Made by a program: the position numbers and the translations under genes. A stretch of 64,000 nucleotides of DNA, taken from NCBI GenBank assembly GCA_052435735.1, contig JBQVNB010000016.1, positions 51,804 through 115,803 of the forward strand. The letters run 5' to 3'. The notes beneath the pieces are model-generated. The model was not told where the DNA came from and did not search any database. It saw only the letters and a list, made by a program, of their open reading frames with translations. Origin of the DNA: Aliihoeflea sp052435735 (GTDB lineage: Bacteria > Pseudomonadota > Alphaproteobacteria > Rhizobiales > Rhizobiaceae). Each line of letters starts with the position of its first letter. Within the stretch, counting starts at the first letter, position 1. Of this stretch, positions 27,401 to 36,394 are shown piece by piece.

Positions 27401-27769
27401 GGCAGGCTCGACGTCCAGCGCGTCTTTTTCGACCGCGCCTTTTCGGGCATCAGCCAGGGCAAGGGATATCTGGCGCTGGAGAACGGCGTGATCCGGGGAC
27501 CGGATATCGGCTCGACCTTTCAGGGCACCGTCTATGACGGCAGCGGCAACATGTCGATGACGGGCACCTTCATGCCGGCCTATGGGATCAACCGGCTCTT
27601 CGCCGAAATCCCGCTGATCGGGCAGATTCTCGGCAATGGCCGCGACCGCGGGCTGATCGGCATCACCTTCAAGCTGGCCGGGCCGACCGACGCGCCGCAG
27701 TTGCAGATCAATCCGCTATCCGCGATCGCGCCGGGTATTTTCCGCTCGGTGTTCGAGTTCTCCGAATAG
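24413..27769 (+). CDS. Large AsmA/YhdP-like membrane-anchored protein (DUF3971, AsmA_2)
   Basis: The 1118-residue protein has a basic cytoplasmic start (Arg/Pro-rich, residues 1-37), one membrane helix (about 38-62) and a very long periplasmic region of repeated beta-rich segments. This is the AsmA-like superfamily pattern, with DUF3971 in the middle and an AsmA_2-type C-terminus (GRSLNDVVKGRLDVQR..FSGISQGKGYLALENG). YhdP, TamB and AsmA relatives form lipid-transfer bridges between the membranes; that role is inferred. The only reasonable start is TTG 24413, weakly supported by a GGA upstream. The gene ends 5 bases from the convergent tyrS. Confidence 0.85.
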   Translation: MTDQPDRPETPANARALLRGAKPRRRPGRRRSFPARLLRGAALGLGIFLLLVTLVAGAVMAGFGGDRLRQEAQAVLTDLAGGDVVATIGSVRLRIDADRFLALEIAGAGLSGAETGDSFVDVGLLRFGIRFLPLLEGRLQLANARLSDARLVADQLPDRGGPGPLAGLRNSDGLLDPDLVTPAIFAAIHRVFDLVESNAARDLKLRNVTIVLDSARGTSVRIADAQLERTAEGALEMSGTAEIADRTIVFEGRALRDDERTRIAMLDLDLGFAPVTEGTDRIGLAHRVGGLTVSLSGAQSLSSTADRLDIDASFDNAAIDIGRDTVTMSGALKAYSVTGADKIEIDSLSLVSQDTNWSFNGAVGPKPRGDGEAARYRFELVSGNARLAIPESDDEAQVETRIAGTFDPLNRVLDLDDIDLRSGDGRVAGRARIDFVPGKSPGVKLALDARTVGVDAAKAVWPIFAAPGARRWAAANVEGGTIQTGTIRLDTEPGQFGNGIPFTDEVSGTFAISGASVRVGGDLPRLQDSVGNLRFRGDRLDVAVASTRAQLASGKWVAGKDAAFSMDITRGKPLVGNLVVDIDADADAALEFASLKPIDAGRHLDFAPADVSGHVAGRVQAQFPLNEDGREIPVGFDVELDIADIALAQPFQGQTVSEAYGTVRVRPSHAQIDADAKLNGVSATIAMTEPFNETVERSRKVDLKLDDAARDQLLPALSMLLSGNADVGIDLSSAERQSVTADLSGSVLSLPWIGWSKGAGIAATTAFQMERNGGQTFLHGFGIKGESFAVGGEVSLDEAGLTKASFPQVRLNRGDAFSVDIARRGRGYGITVKGETLDARSLIKALRATSEAAGGGGGDPVPIRLDLNVANVTGFGNETLRDVVIAYAGTGATIENLSATATTGSGAKLEVNHGIGQGGRYLRAETGDAGAVLRFLDLYGRMEGGRLNVELRGAEGGSLLGRVGARDFWLVDEPRLASLVSTPSDTRGRSLNDVVKGRLDVQRVFFDRAFSGISQGKGYLALENGVIRGPDIGSTFQGTVYDGSGNMSMTGTFMPAYGINRLFAEIPLIGQILGNGRDRGLIGITFKLAGPTDAPQLQINPLSAIAPGIFRSVFEFSE

Positions 27770-27774
27770 GGCGA

Positions 27775-29028
27775 TCAGACCGGCCGGACGAGGATGTGCT
27801 TCTTCTTGCCGAGCGAGAGCTTGATGATGCCGTCCGCCGTCACGTCGCCGGGCCCGATCACCTGACGGTCATCGCTGACGGGCGCGTCGTTGATGCGCAT
27901 CGCGCCGCCCTGGACGTGGCGCCGAGCCTCGCCGTTGGAGGCGGCAAGGCCGGCCTTGACGAAGAGTTGGAGGACACCGATGCCGTCTCCGAGTTCGGCG
28001 GTCGGCAGCTCGATCGTCGGCAGGCTTTCGGCGAGCGCGCCTTCTTCAAACGTCTTGCGCGCGGTTTCGGCGGCGGCTTCCGCCGCTTCGCGACCGTGCA
28101 GCATGGCTGTGATCTCGGTCGCAAGCACCTTCTTGGCGTCGTTGATCTCGGACCCGCCAAGCGCGCCCAGCCGCGCGATTTCGTCCATCGGCAGCGTCGT
28201 GTAGAGCTTCAGGAAACGCTCGACATCGGCATCCTCGGTATTGCGCCAGTACTGCCAGAAATCATAGGCCGACAGCATGTCTGGGTTGAGCCAGATCGCG
28301 CCGTTCAACGACTTGCCCATCTTGGCGCCGGACGAGGTGGTCAAGAGCGGCGTCGTCAGCGCGTAGAGCTGCGGCGTGCCCATGCGGTGGCCCAGATCGA
28401 TGCCGTTGACGATGTTGCCCCACTGGTCCGACCCGCCGATCTGCAGCCGGCAGCCATAGCGCTTGTTCAATTCGACGAAGTCGTAGGCCTGCAGCACCAT
28501 GTAGTTGAACTCGAGGAAGGACAGCGACTGCTGCCGGTCGAGCCGCAGCTTCACGCTGTCGAAGGAGAGCATGCGGTTGACGGAGAAATGCGCGCCGACA
28601 TCGCGCAGGAATTCGAGATAGTTGAGCTTGCGCAGCCAGTCGCCATTGTCCGCCATGATGGCGTCTTTCGGGCCGTCGCCGAAGGTCAGGTATTTCGAGA
28701 AGACGCGCTTGATCGATGCGCTGTTCTCGGCGATCGTCTCCAGAGTCATCAGCTTGCGGGCTTCATCCTTGAAGGACGGGTCGCCGACCATGCCGGTTCC
28801 GCCGCCCATCAGGGTGATCGGGCGGTGGCCGGTCTTCTGCAGCCAGTAGAGCATCATGATCTGGATCAGGCCGCCGGCGTGGAGGCTCGGTGCGGTCGGA
28901 TCGAAGCCGATATACGCCGTCACGGTTTCCTTGGCGAACAGGTCGTCGAGGCCGGTTTCATCCGAGACCTGGTGGATGAAGCCGCGCTCGGACAAGGTGC
29001 GCAGGAAATCGGACTTGAAGGCGGACAT
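27775..29028 (-). CDS. tyrS: Tyrosyl-tRNA synthetase
   Basis: The 417-residue class I synthetase charges tRNA-Tyr. The HIGH-equivalent reads SLHAGG and the KMSKS-equivalent is KMGKS (SSGAKMGKSLNG); both deviate from the textbook motifs but lie in the right context (FDPTAPSLHAGG, QIGGSDQWGNI). A C-terminal S4 RNA-binding domain (about 350-415) is present with NGEARRHVQGGAMRIND. The start ATG follows a purine-rich stretch. It is divergent from anmK. Confidence 0.96.
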   Translation of the reverse strand: MSAFKSDFLRTLSERGFIHQVSDETGLDDLFAKETVTAYIGFDPTAPSLHAGGLIQIMMLYWLQKTGHRPITLMGGGTGMVGDPSFKDEARKLMTLETIAENSASIKRVFSKYLTFGDGPKDAIMADNGDWLRKLNYLEFLRDVGAHFSVNRMLSFDSVKLRLDRQQSLSFLEFNYMVLQAYDFVELNKRYGCRLQIGGSDQWGNIVNGIDLGHRMGTPQLYALTTPLLTTSSGAKMGKSLNGAIWLNPDMLSAYDFWQYWRNTEDADVERFLKLYTTLPMDEIARLGALGGSEINDAKKVLATEITAMLHGREAAEAAAETARKTFEEGALAESLPTIELPTAELGDGIGVLQLFVKAGLAASNGEARRHVQGGAMRINDAPVSDDRQVIGPGDVTADGIIKLSLGKKKHILVRPV

Positions 29029-29120
29029 GGTCTTTTCTTTCTCGTTGCAACGAAACGGCCGGTCGCCAATGGCAATCGGACCCGCGCCGCTTTAGCATTT
29101 TGCAACGCGGAATCACAAGA

Positions 29121-30239
29121 ATGGACGCCGACATGACTGCAATGCGCGCGCTCGGGCTGATGAGCGGCACGTCGATGGACGGAATCGATCTTGCGGTCGT
29201 CACGACCGGCGGCGAAAGCACGGTGACGCGCGGGCCATCCATGTTCGTTGCCTATGATGCCGCGTTTCGACGGCGGATCGAAGCGGCGCTGGACGTCGCG
29301 AAGGAAATTTCCAGTCGCGCGGAGCGGCCCGGCGATCTTGCCGCACTCGAGCGCGAATTGACGCTTCGCCATGCGCGCGCAGTTTCGGCTTTCGTCGATG
29401 CACACGGCGCGGTCGACCTGATCGGCTTTCACGGCCAGACCTTGCTCCACCGCCCCGAACGAGCGCTGACGGTGCAGATCGGCGATGGCGCGCTACTGGC
29501 GCGCGAGACGAATACGCCGGTCGTGTTCGACATGCGCGCGGCCGACATGGTCGCGGGCGGGCAGGGTGCTCCGCTCGTGCCGGCCTATCATGCGGCTCTC
29601 GGAGCCGAACTTCCGACGGTCGACCTACCCGTCTGCTTCGTCAATATCGGCGGCATTTCAAATATCACCTTTGTCGCCGCAGACGGCCCGCCGGTCGCCT
29701 TCGACAGCGGGCCGGGCAATGCGCTGATCGATCAGTGGGTGTCGCGAGAAGGTGGTGTCCCATTTGACCAGAACGGCATGATCGCCAGCGAGGGCGGCGT
29801 GGTGACGGGCGTCGTGGAGCGCTACCTCGACAATCCGTTCTTCGCGCGCTCGGGACCGAAATCGCTCGATCGCAACGACTTCACGCTGGAACTTGCCGCA
29901 GGACTCGAGCTTGCCGACGGCGCGCGAACGCTGGCAGCCGTGTCGGCCGAGGCCATCTTGAAAGCCGCCGAGCACATGCCGGCGGCGCCGAAAAGCTGGA
30001 TCGTCTGCGGCGGCGGGCGCAAGAACCCGCATATCGTAGCCGACCTCAGCAAAGGCGCGGAGGTGCAAGACGCCAAAGTTCTGCTCGCCGAGGATGTCGG
30101 CCTCGACGGTGATGCAATGGAAGCGGAAGCCTGGGCCTATCTCGCGGTGCGTTCCATGCGCGGCCTGCCTTTGACATGGCCTACGACGACCGGCTGCCGC
30201 GCGCCGGTGACGGGCGGAGTGATCGCGCGGCCGGGTTGA
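29121..30239 (+). CDS. anmK: Anhydro-N-acetylmuramic acid kinase
   Basis: The 372-residue ASKHA-fold kinase phosphorylates and opens 1,6-anhydro-MurNAc during cell-wall recycling, giving MurNAc-6-phosphate. The N-terminal phosphate loop LGLMSGTSMDGIDLAVV, the central DLPVCFVNIGGISNIT, the AFDSGPGNALIDQW segment and the C-terminal ATP-site VCGGGRKNPH are all visible. ATG 29121 follows CAAGA; ATG 29133 is an alternative. It ends 4 bases from the convergent DUF1508 gene. Confidence 0.96.
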   Translation: MDADMTAMRALGLMSGTSMDGIDLAVVTTGGESTVTRGPSMFVAYDAAFRRRIEAALDVAKEISSRAERPGDLAALERELTLRHARAVSAFVDAHGAVDLIGFHGQTLLHRPERALTVQIGDGALLARETNTPVVFDMRAADMVAGGQGAPLVPAYHAALGAELPTVDLPVCFVNIGGISNITFVAADGPPVAFDSGPGNALIDQWVSREGGVPFDQNGMIASEGGVVTGVVERYLDNPFFARSGPKSLDRNDFTLELAAGLELADGARTLAAVSAEAILKAAEHMPAAPKSWIVCGGGRKNPHIVADLSKGAEVQDAKVLLAEDVGLDGDAMEAEAWAYLAVRSMRGLPLTWPTTTGCRAPVTGGVIARPG

Positions 30240-30243
30240 AGCC

Positions 30244-30516
30244 TCAGGCTTTGGCCATGACCTGTTTCGGCGCTGCCTTCTTGGCGGCCGGTTTGGCAGC
30301 CGCCTGCGCCGGTTTGGCTGCTGCTTCCGGTTTGGCGGCGGCAGTCATGTCGTCGACGGCCGCCTCGGGTGCATTCTTCTTGATCGATTCGACGGCCTTG
30401 ACGGCCGACGCTTTCGATTTGTAGCCCTCCGAAGAGAACATCACCTCGCCATTGCCGGCGCGAAAGCGAAAACGCGTTTCGCCCTTCTTGTCCTTGTAGA
30501 TCTCGAACTTGTGCAT
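30244..30516 (-). CDS. DUF1508 (YegP-like) protein with Ala/Lys/Pro-rich tail
   Basis: The 90-residue product has a single YegP-type DUF1508 motif (residues 1-48: KFEIYKDKKGETRFRFRAGNG, then GYKSKASAVKAVESIKKN). A 40-residue tail of Ala, Lys and Pro follows, resembling histone H1-like or nucleic-acid-binding tails. E. coli YegP has two DUF1508 copies and no such tail. A Shine-Dalgarno GAGGGG before ATG 30516 decides the start. Function is unknown; the tail suggests DNA or RNA contact (inference). Confidence 0.85.
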   Translation of the reverse strand: MHKFEIYKDKKGETRFRFRAGNGEVMFSSEGYKSKASAVKAVESIKKNAPEAAVDDMTAAAKPEAAAKPAQAAAKPAAKKAAPKQVMAKA

Positions 30517-30599
30517 GGCGATCCCCTCGACTGCCTGACGACAACCGAAAGCTGCCATGAGTCCATGCAGGAGTCGAGGGTCATTGACGTTGCGTCAGG

Positions 30600-31274
30600 T
30601 CAGCGGAGGCGTTTCGGTTTGGGGTCGGCCAATTCGCCGGCAAGGCGGCGGTCCAGATAGTCCGAACATTCCTCGATCAGCGTCTCTCCGTGGCTGGCGA
30701 AGAAGTGGTTCGCGCCGGGCAGGGTCTTCTGCGTGATCGTGATGCCCTTTTGGGTGTGCAACTTGTCCACCAGCGTCTGCACGTCCTTTGGCGGGGCAAC
30801 GCGGTCGGCATCGCCATGGATGATGAGGCCAGAGGAGGGGCAGGGCGCTAGGAAGGAGAAATCGTAGATGTTGGGCTGCGGCGCGATCGAGATGAAGCCC
30901 TCGATCTCCGGCCGGCGCATCAGGAGCTGCATGCCGATCCAGGCGCCGAAGGAATAGCCGGCGACCCAGCAGCTCTTGGAATCGGGATGCAGCGACTGCA
31001 CCCAGTCCAGCGCCGCGGCGGCATCGGACAGTTCGCCCGCACCATGGTCGAATTCGCCCTGGCTGCGGCCGATGCTGCGAAAATTGAAGCGCAGGACGGT
31101 GAAATCGCGCTTCTGGAACATGTAGAAGAGGTCGTACACGATCTTGTTGTTCATCGTGCCGCCGAACTGCGGATGGGGATGCAGGACGATCGCGATGGGC
31201 GCGTTCTTTTCCTTGGAAGGCTGATAACGACCTTCAAGGCGTCCGGCCGGACCGGCGAAGATGACCTCGGGCAT
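30600..31274 (-). CDS. Alpha/beta hydrolase (dienelactone hydrolase-like)
   Basis: The 224-residue alpha/beta hydrolase matches the small COG2945-type group, opening with the characteristic VLHPHPQFGGTMNN. The triad is visible: Ser in GYSFGAWIG, Asp in IIHGDADRV and His in LPGANHFF. The natural substrate is unknown. GGAG ten bases before ATG 31274 supports this start over an upstream ATG that adds 11 residues. It is divergent from the suf operon and shares a 224-base intergenic region with it. Confidence 0.9.
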   Translation of the reverse strand: MPEVIFAGPAGRLEGRYQPSKEKNAPIAIVLHPHPQFGGTMNNKIVYDLFYMFQKRDFTVLRFNFRSIGRSQGEFDHGAGELSDAAAALDWVQSLHPDSKSCWVAGYSFGAWIGMQLLMRRPEIEGFISIAPQPNIYDFSFLAPCPSSGLIIHGDADRVAPPKDVQTLVDKLHTQKGITITQKTLPGANHFFASHGETLIEECSDYLDRRLAGELADPKPKRLR

Positions 31275-31366
31275 GGGATACTCCAGTTGAACCGCCGGCG
31301 ATGCCACTGGACCCGATGTCAGGCCGTTTGGACTTGACGCGGGGCGGGCGTCTCCATAGAAACTAG

Positions 31367-31383
31367 TTTAGAACAATTCAAAA
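31367..31383. promoter_or_regulatory. ICE-box-like Irr site upstream of the suf operon
   Basis: TTTAGAA-CAA-TTCAAAA matches the iron-control element consensus TTTAGAA-N3-TTCTAAA with one mismatch. Irr binds such boxes in Hyphomicrobiales and controls iron genes, including SUF operons. The site is 115 bases before the first operon gene, placing it plausibly at the promoter. Confidence 0.65.
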
Positions 31384-31498
31384 GTGGCGGGCTTCGCCGC
31401 TTTTCGCAAAGCGGGTAGATAGGACGGCTCGCCTTGCGAATTCAAGGAAATAACGCCGTTCGCCGCCAAGGCTTCGAATTGGATTTGACACCGCCGCA

Positions 31499-32653
31499 AT
31501 GACCGGACGCCGCTTCTATCTGGACTGGAATGCCAGCGCGCCGCTTCTGCCCGAAGCGCGGGCGGCGATGGTCGCCGCACTGGACCTGACAGCCAATCCG
31601 TCGTCCGTCCATGCCGAGGGCCGGCAGGGCAAGCGGCTGGTGGAAGAGGCAAGGCGCGACGTCGCCGCGTTGTGCAACGCGAAGCCGGACCACGTCGTTT
31701 TCACGTCAGGCGCGAGCGAGGCCGTGGCGCTGGCGCTGACGCCCGACTGGCGGATGGGCCGCTCGCCGCTCACCTATTCGAAGCTCTACACGGCGATGAC
31801 CGACCACTCGATCGTCGTCGGCGGCGGTCGCTTTGCCAAGGACAACGTCGTGGAATTGCCGGTGGACGGCGACGGCGTGCTCGATCTCGATGCGCTGAAG
31901 AAAGCGCTGGAGGCACATGACCGCTCGGAAGGCCTGCCGCTCGTCGCGGTGCATCTGGCCAATAACGAGACGGGCGTGATCCAGCCAGCAGCGGAAATTG
32001 CGGAGATCGTCCACGAAGCTGGCGGCGTGCTCGTGCTCGACGCGGTGCAGGCCGGCGGACGTGTTTCCCTCGATATCGCAGCGCTTTGCGCCGACTTCCT
32101 GATCCTAGCTGCGCACAAGATCGGTGGGCCGAAGGGCGCAGGCGCGCTGGTTGGCAACAGCGATGTGCTGATGCCGACTGCGATCGCTACCGGCGGCGGG
32201 CAGGAGCGCGGGCATCGCGCCGGGACGGAGAATTATGCGGCGCTCGCCGGTTTCGGCGCCGCCGCGCGCCACGCACTTGCCGCGCTTGCCGAGGAGGATG
32301 TGCTGCGCGAAAAGCGCGGCCGCATAGAAGACATGATCCGCGCACGCGTACCCGAGGCGGTTATTTTCGGCGAGAAGGCGGAACGCCTGCCCAATACGGT
32401 TTTCTTCGGCATTCCGGGCGTGAAGGCCGAAACCGCGCAGATAGCCTTCGATCTTGCCGGTATCGCCGTGTCGTCGGGTTCGGCATGCTCGTCGGGCAAG
32501 GTCGGCGCCAGCCGCGTGCTCAAGGCCATGGGCCTTGGCGAGGATGTCAGCGGCATTCGCGTCTCGATCGGACATTCGACGGGCGACGACGAGATTGCCG
32601 CTTTCGCAGAAGCACTCGATCGGTTTATGAGCCGCAGGCAAGCGGCCGCCTGA
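31499..32653 (+). CDS. Cysteine desulfurase (IscS/NifS-like), first gene of the suf operon
   Basis: The 384-residue class V PLP aminotransferase takes sulfur from cysteine. It starts RRFYLDWNASAPLLPEAR. It has the PLP-Lys motif AAHKIGGPKGAGALV (about residue 202) and the long catalytic loop Cys in SSGSACSSGKVGASRVL (about residue 327), typical of group I (IscS) enzymes. A second, group II desulfurase (SufS) is encoded further along the same operon, an arrangement seen in Rhizobiales. The exact division of labour is unknown. Confidence 0.92.
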   Translation: MTGRRFYLDWNASAPLLPEARAAMVAALDLTANPSSVHAEGRQGKRLVEEARRDVAALCNAKPDHVVFTSGASEAVALALTPDWRMGRSPLTYSKLYTAMTDHSIVVGGGRFAKDNVVELPVDGDGVLDLDALKKALEAHDRSEGLPLVAVHLANNETGVIQPAAEIAEIVHEAGGVLVLDAVQAGGRVSLDIAALCADFLILAAHKIGGPKGAGALVGNSDVLMPTAIATGGGQERGHRAGTENYAALAGFGAAARHALAALAEEDVLREKRGRIEDMIRARVPEAVIFGEKAERLPNTVFFGIPGVKAETAQIAFDLAGIAVSSGSACSSGKVGASRVLKAMGLGEDVSGIRVSIGHSTGDDEIAAFAEALDRFMSRRQAAA

Positions 32654-32801
32654 CGGCCACGGAATCTAGAGGATATCGGCGCGCCGCAGGGGTGCATTTG
32701 CCGGCAATCCTCCCTATGTAACGCGCATCCTGACGGCGTTTGCTGCGGATGCGAAATCGACAACTGCCGGGCCTTGACCCCGGCCTGGATGGAGAGCGCT
32801 C

Positions 32802-34319
<1,518 letters not shown>

Positions 34320-34355
34320 CGCCGCCGCCCCCAGACGACATTCAGGAATTCGAAC

Positions 34356-35111
34356 ATGCTTGAAATCAAGAACCTTCACGCTCGTATCGCCGAAGACGGC
34401 ACCGAGATCATCCGCGGCCTGAACCTCACCGTCCAGAAGGGCGAAGTCGCCGCCATCATGGGCCCGAACGGCTCGGGCAAGTCGACGCTCTCCTACATCC
34501 TCGCCGGGCGCGAGGACTATGAGGTCACCGAGGGCGACATTCTCTACAATGGCGAATCCATCCTCGAGATGGACCCGGCCGAACGTGCCGCGTCGGGCAT
34601 CTTCCTCGCCTTCCAGTATCCGATGGAAATCCCGGGTGTCGCGACGATGGAATTTCTCAAGGTGGCGATGAACTCGCAGCGCAAGGCACGCGGCGAGGAC
34701 GAGCTCAAGATCCCGGAATTCATCAAGCGCGTGAAGGAAAACGCCGGCGGTCTCAACATCGACATGGCGATGCTGAAGCGGCCGCTCAATGTCGGTTTTT
34801 CCGGCGGCGAGAAGAAGCGCGCGGAAATCCTGCAGATGAAGCTCCTGGAGCCGAAGCTGTGCGTGCTCGACGAGACGGATTCCGGCCTCGACATCGACGC
34901 GCTCAAGATCGTCGCCGACGGCGTCAATTCGCTGCGCTCCCCGGACCGCGCCTTCGTCGTCATCACGCACTACCAGCGCCTGCTCGACTATATCGTGCCG
35001 GATTCGGTCCACGTGCTTTCGCGCGGCCAGGTCGTCAAGTCGGGTGACAAGTCGCTCGCGCTCGAACTGGAGCGCGACGGTTATGCCGGCATCATCGGCG
35101 AAGCGGCCTGA
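34356..35111 (+). CDS. sufC: Fe-S assembly ATPase SufC
   Basis: The 251-residue soluble ABC-type ATPase has Walker A GPNGSGKST (about residues 35-43), signature FSGGEKKRAEI, and Walker B followed by the SufC-specific LDETDSGLDIDALK. ATP binding changes the SufB-SufD interface to allow cluster assembly. It lies 36 bases after sufB and 14 bases before the sufD start. Confidence 0.98.
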   Translation: MLEIKNLHARIAEDGTEIIRGLNLTVQKGEVAAIMGPNGSGKSTLSYILAGREDYEVTEGDILYNGESILEMDPAERAASGIFLAFQYPMEIPGVATMEFLKVAMNSQRKARGEDELKIPEFIKRVKENAGGLNIDMAMLKRPLNVGFSGGEKKRAEILQMKLLEPKLCVLDETDSGLDIDALKIVADGVNSLRSPDRAFVVITHYQRLLDYIVPDSVHVLSRGQVVKSGDKSLALELERDGYAGIIGEAA

Positions 35112-35125
35112 GCGGGGTGGCTGAT

Positions 35126-36391
35126 ATGAACGTTCACGCAGCACCCAAGCTGACGAGCGCCGAGGAGGCCTTGATCGAGGGCTTCGCCGCGCGCCGTCCG
35201 TCGCTGACCGGCTCGCCGGAAGTCGCGGCAAAGCGCGACGCGGCCGCCGTTGTCCTCAAGGCCGGTCTGCCGACGCGCCGCGTCGAGGCCTGGCACTACA
35301 CCGATCTGCGCCGCCTGCTGGCGTCCGTTCCCGCCGATGGCGGCGCGGGCGATGCCGGCGCGATCGCGCCTCTGGTCGATGGTTCTTCGGTCCTGACCGT
35401 CATCGGCGGCGACGCCCAGCATCATGCCGGCATCGACGGGGTGCGGATCGAGAAGATCGCCGACCGCCTGATGAGCGGCGCGCTCGCGGGCGATCTTGCG
35501 CCGCTGAAGGCGGACGACACCGTCGGCGCGATCAATGCCGCGTTCGTCTCGGACGGCTTCGACCTGACGATCCCCGAGGGCGCCGAGATCGCGGCGCCGA
35601 TCGAATTGCAGAACGTCCATTCGGGCGGGCAGGTCCATGCGCGCTTCGCTGCACGCATCGGCAAGGGCGCGAAGGCGACGATCGTCGAGCGCCAGACGGG
35701 TACGGCCGATGCTCTGGTGAGCTCGGTGACCGACGTCGAGATCGGCGACGATGCCGAGATCAACTGGCTGATCATCCAGGACCAGCCGAAGACTGCTACC
35801 CATCTCGGTCAGATCCGCGCGCGGATCGGCGCCAATGCCAAGGTGACGATTTTCCTGATGAACACGGGCGGCAAGCTCGTTCGGCAGGAAGTGCATGTCG
35901 TGGCGGCCGGCGAGGGCTCGGATTTCCGCCTGCGCGGCGTCAATCTTCTCGGCGGCGACGTCCATTGCGACGTGACCATGGTGCTCGACCATGCTGCCCC
36001 GCATACGACGTCCACGGAGATCATCCGCAACGTCATCACCGACCGGGCACATGGCGTGTTCCAGGGCCAAATCCGGGTTGACCGGCTGGCGCAGAAGACC
36101 GACGCAAAGATGGCGTGCAACACGCTGCTCCTGTCGGACGAAGGCGAGTTTTCCACCAAGCCGGAACTCGAGATTTTCGCCGACGACGTCGCCTGCGGCC
36201 ATGGTGCAACGGTCACCGAGATCGACCATGCGCACCTGTTCTACCTGATGGCGCGCGGCGTCGAGGAGAAGCTGGCGCGCGGGCTGCTCGTCAAGGCGTT
36301 CCTGCGCGAGGTCATCGAGGAACTGAACGACGAAGCGATCGTCGACGCGCTGGAAGCGCGGCTCGAGAACTGGTTCGAGAATCACGGGTAA
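35126..36391 (+). CDS. sufD: Fe-S assembly protein SufD
   Basis: The product is about 421 residues, homologous to SufB in its C-terminal beta-helix (ADDVACGHGATVTEIDHAHLFYLMARG, a family signature). The N-terminal part (PTRRVEAWHYTDLR) is typical of SufD. It pairs with SufB in the SufBC2D complex. I chose ATG 35126 preceded by GCGGGGTGG; the in-frame GTG 35117 is an alternative within that sequence. Only 3 bases separate its stop from sufS. Confidence 0.95.
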   Translation: MNVHAAPKLTSAEEALIEGFAARRPSLTGSPEVAAKRDAAAVVLKAGLPTRRVEAWHYTDLRRLLASVPADGGAGDAGAIAPLVDGSSVLTVIGGDAQHHAGIDGVRIEKIADRLMSGALAGDLAPLKADDTVGAINAAFVSDGFDLTIPEGAEIAAPIELQNVHSGGQVHARFAARIGKGAKATIVERQTGTADALVSSVTDVEIGDDAEINWLIIQDQPKTATHLGQIRARIGANAKVTIFLMNTGGKLVRQEVHVVAAGEGSDFRLRGVNLLGGDVHCDVTMVLDHAAPHTTSTEIIRNVITDRAHGVFQGQIRVDRLAQKTDAKMACNTLLLSDEGEFSTKPELEIFADDVACGHGATVTEIDHAHLFYLMARGVEEKLARGLLVKAFLREVIEELNDEAIVDALEARLENWFENHG

Positions 36392-36394
36392 GCC

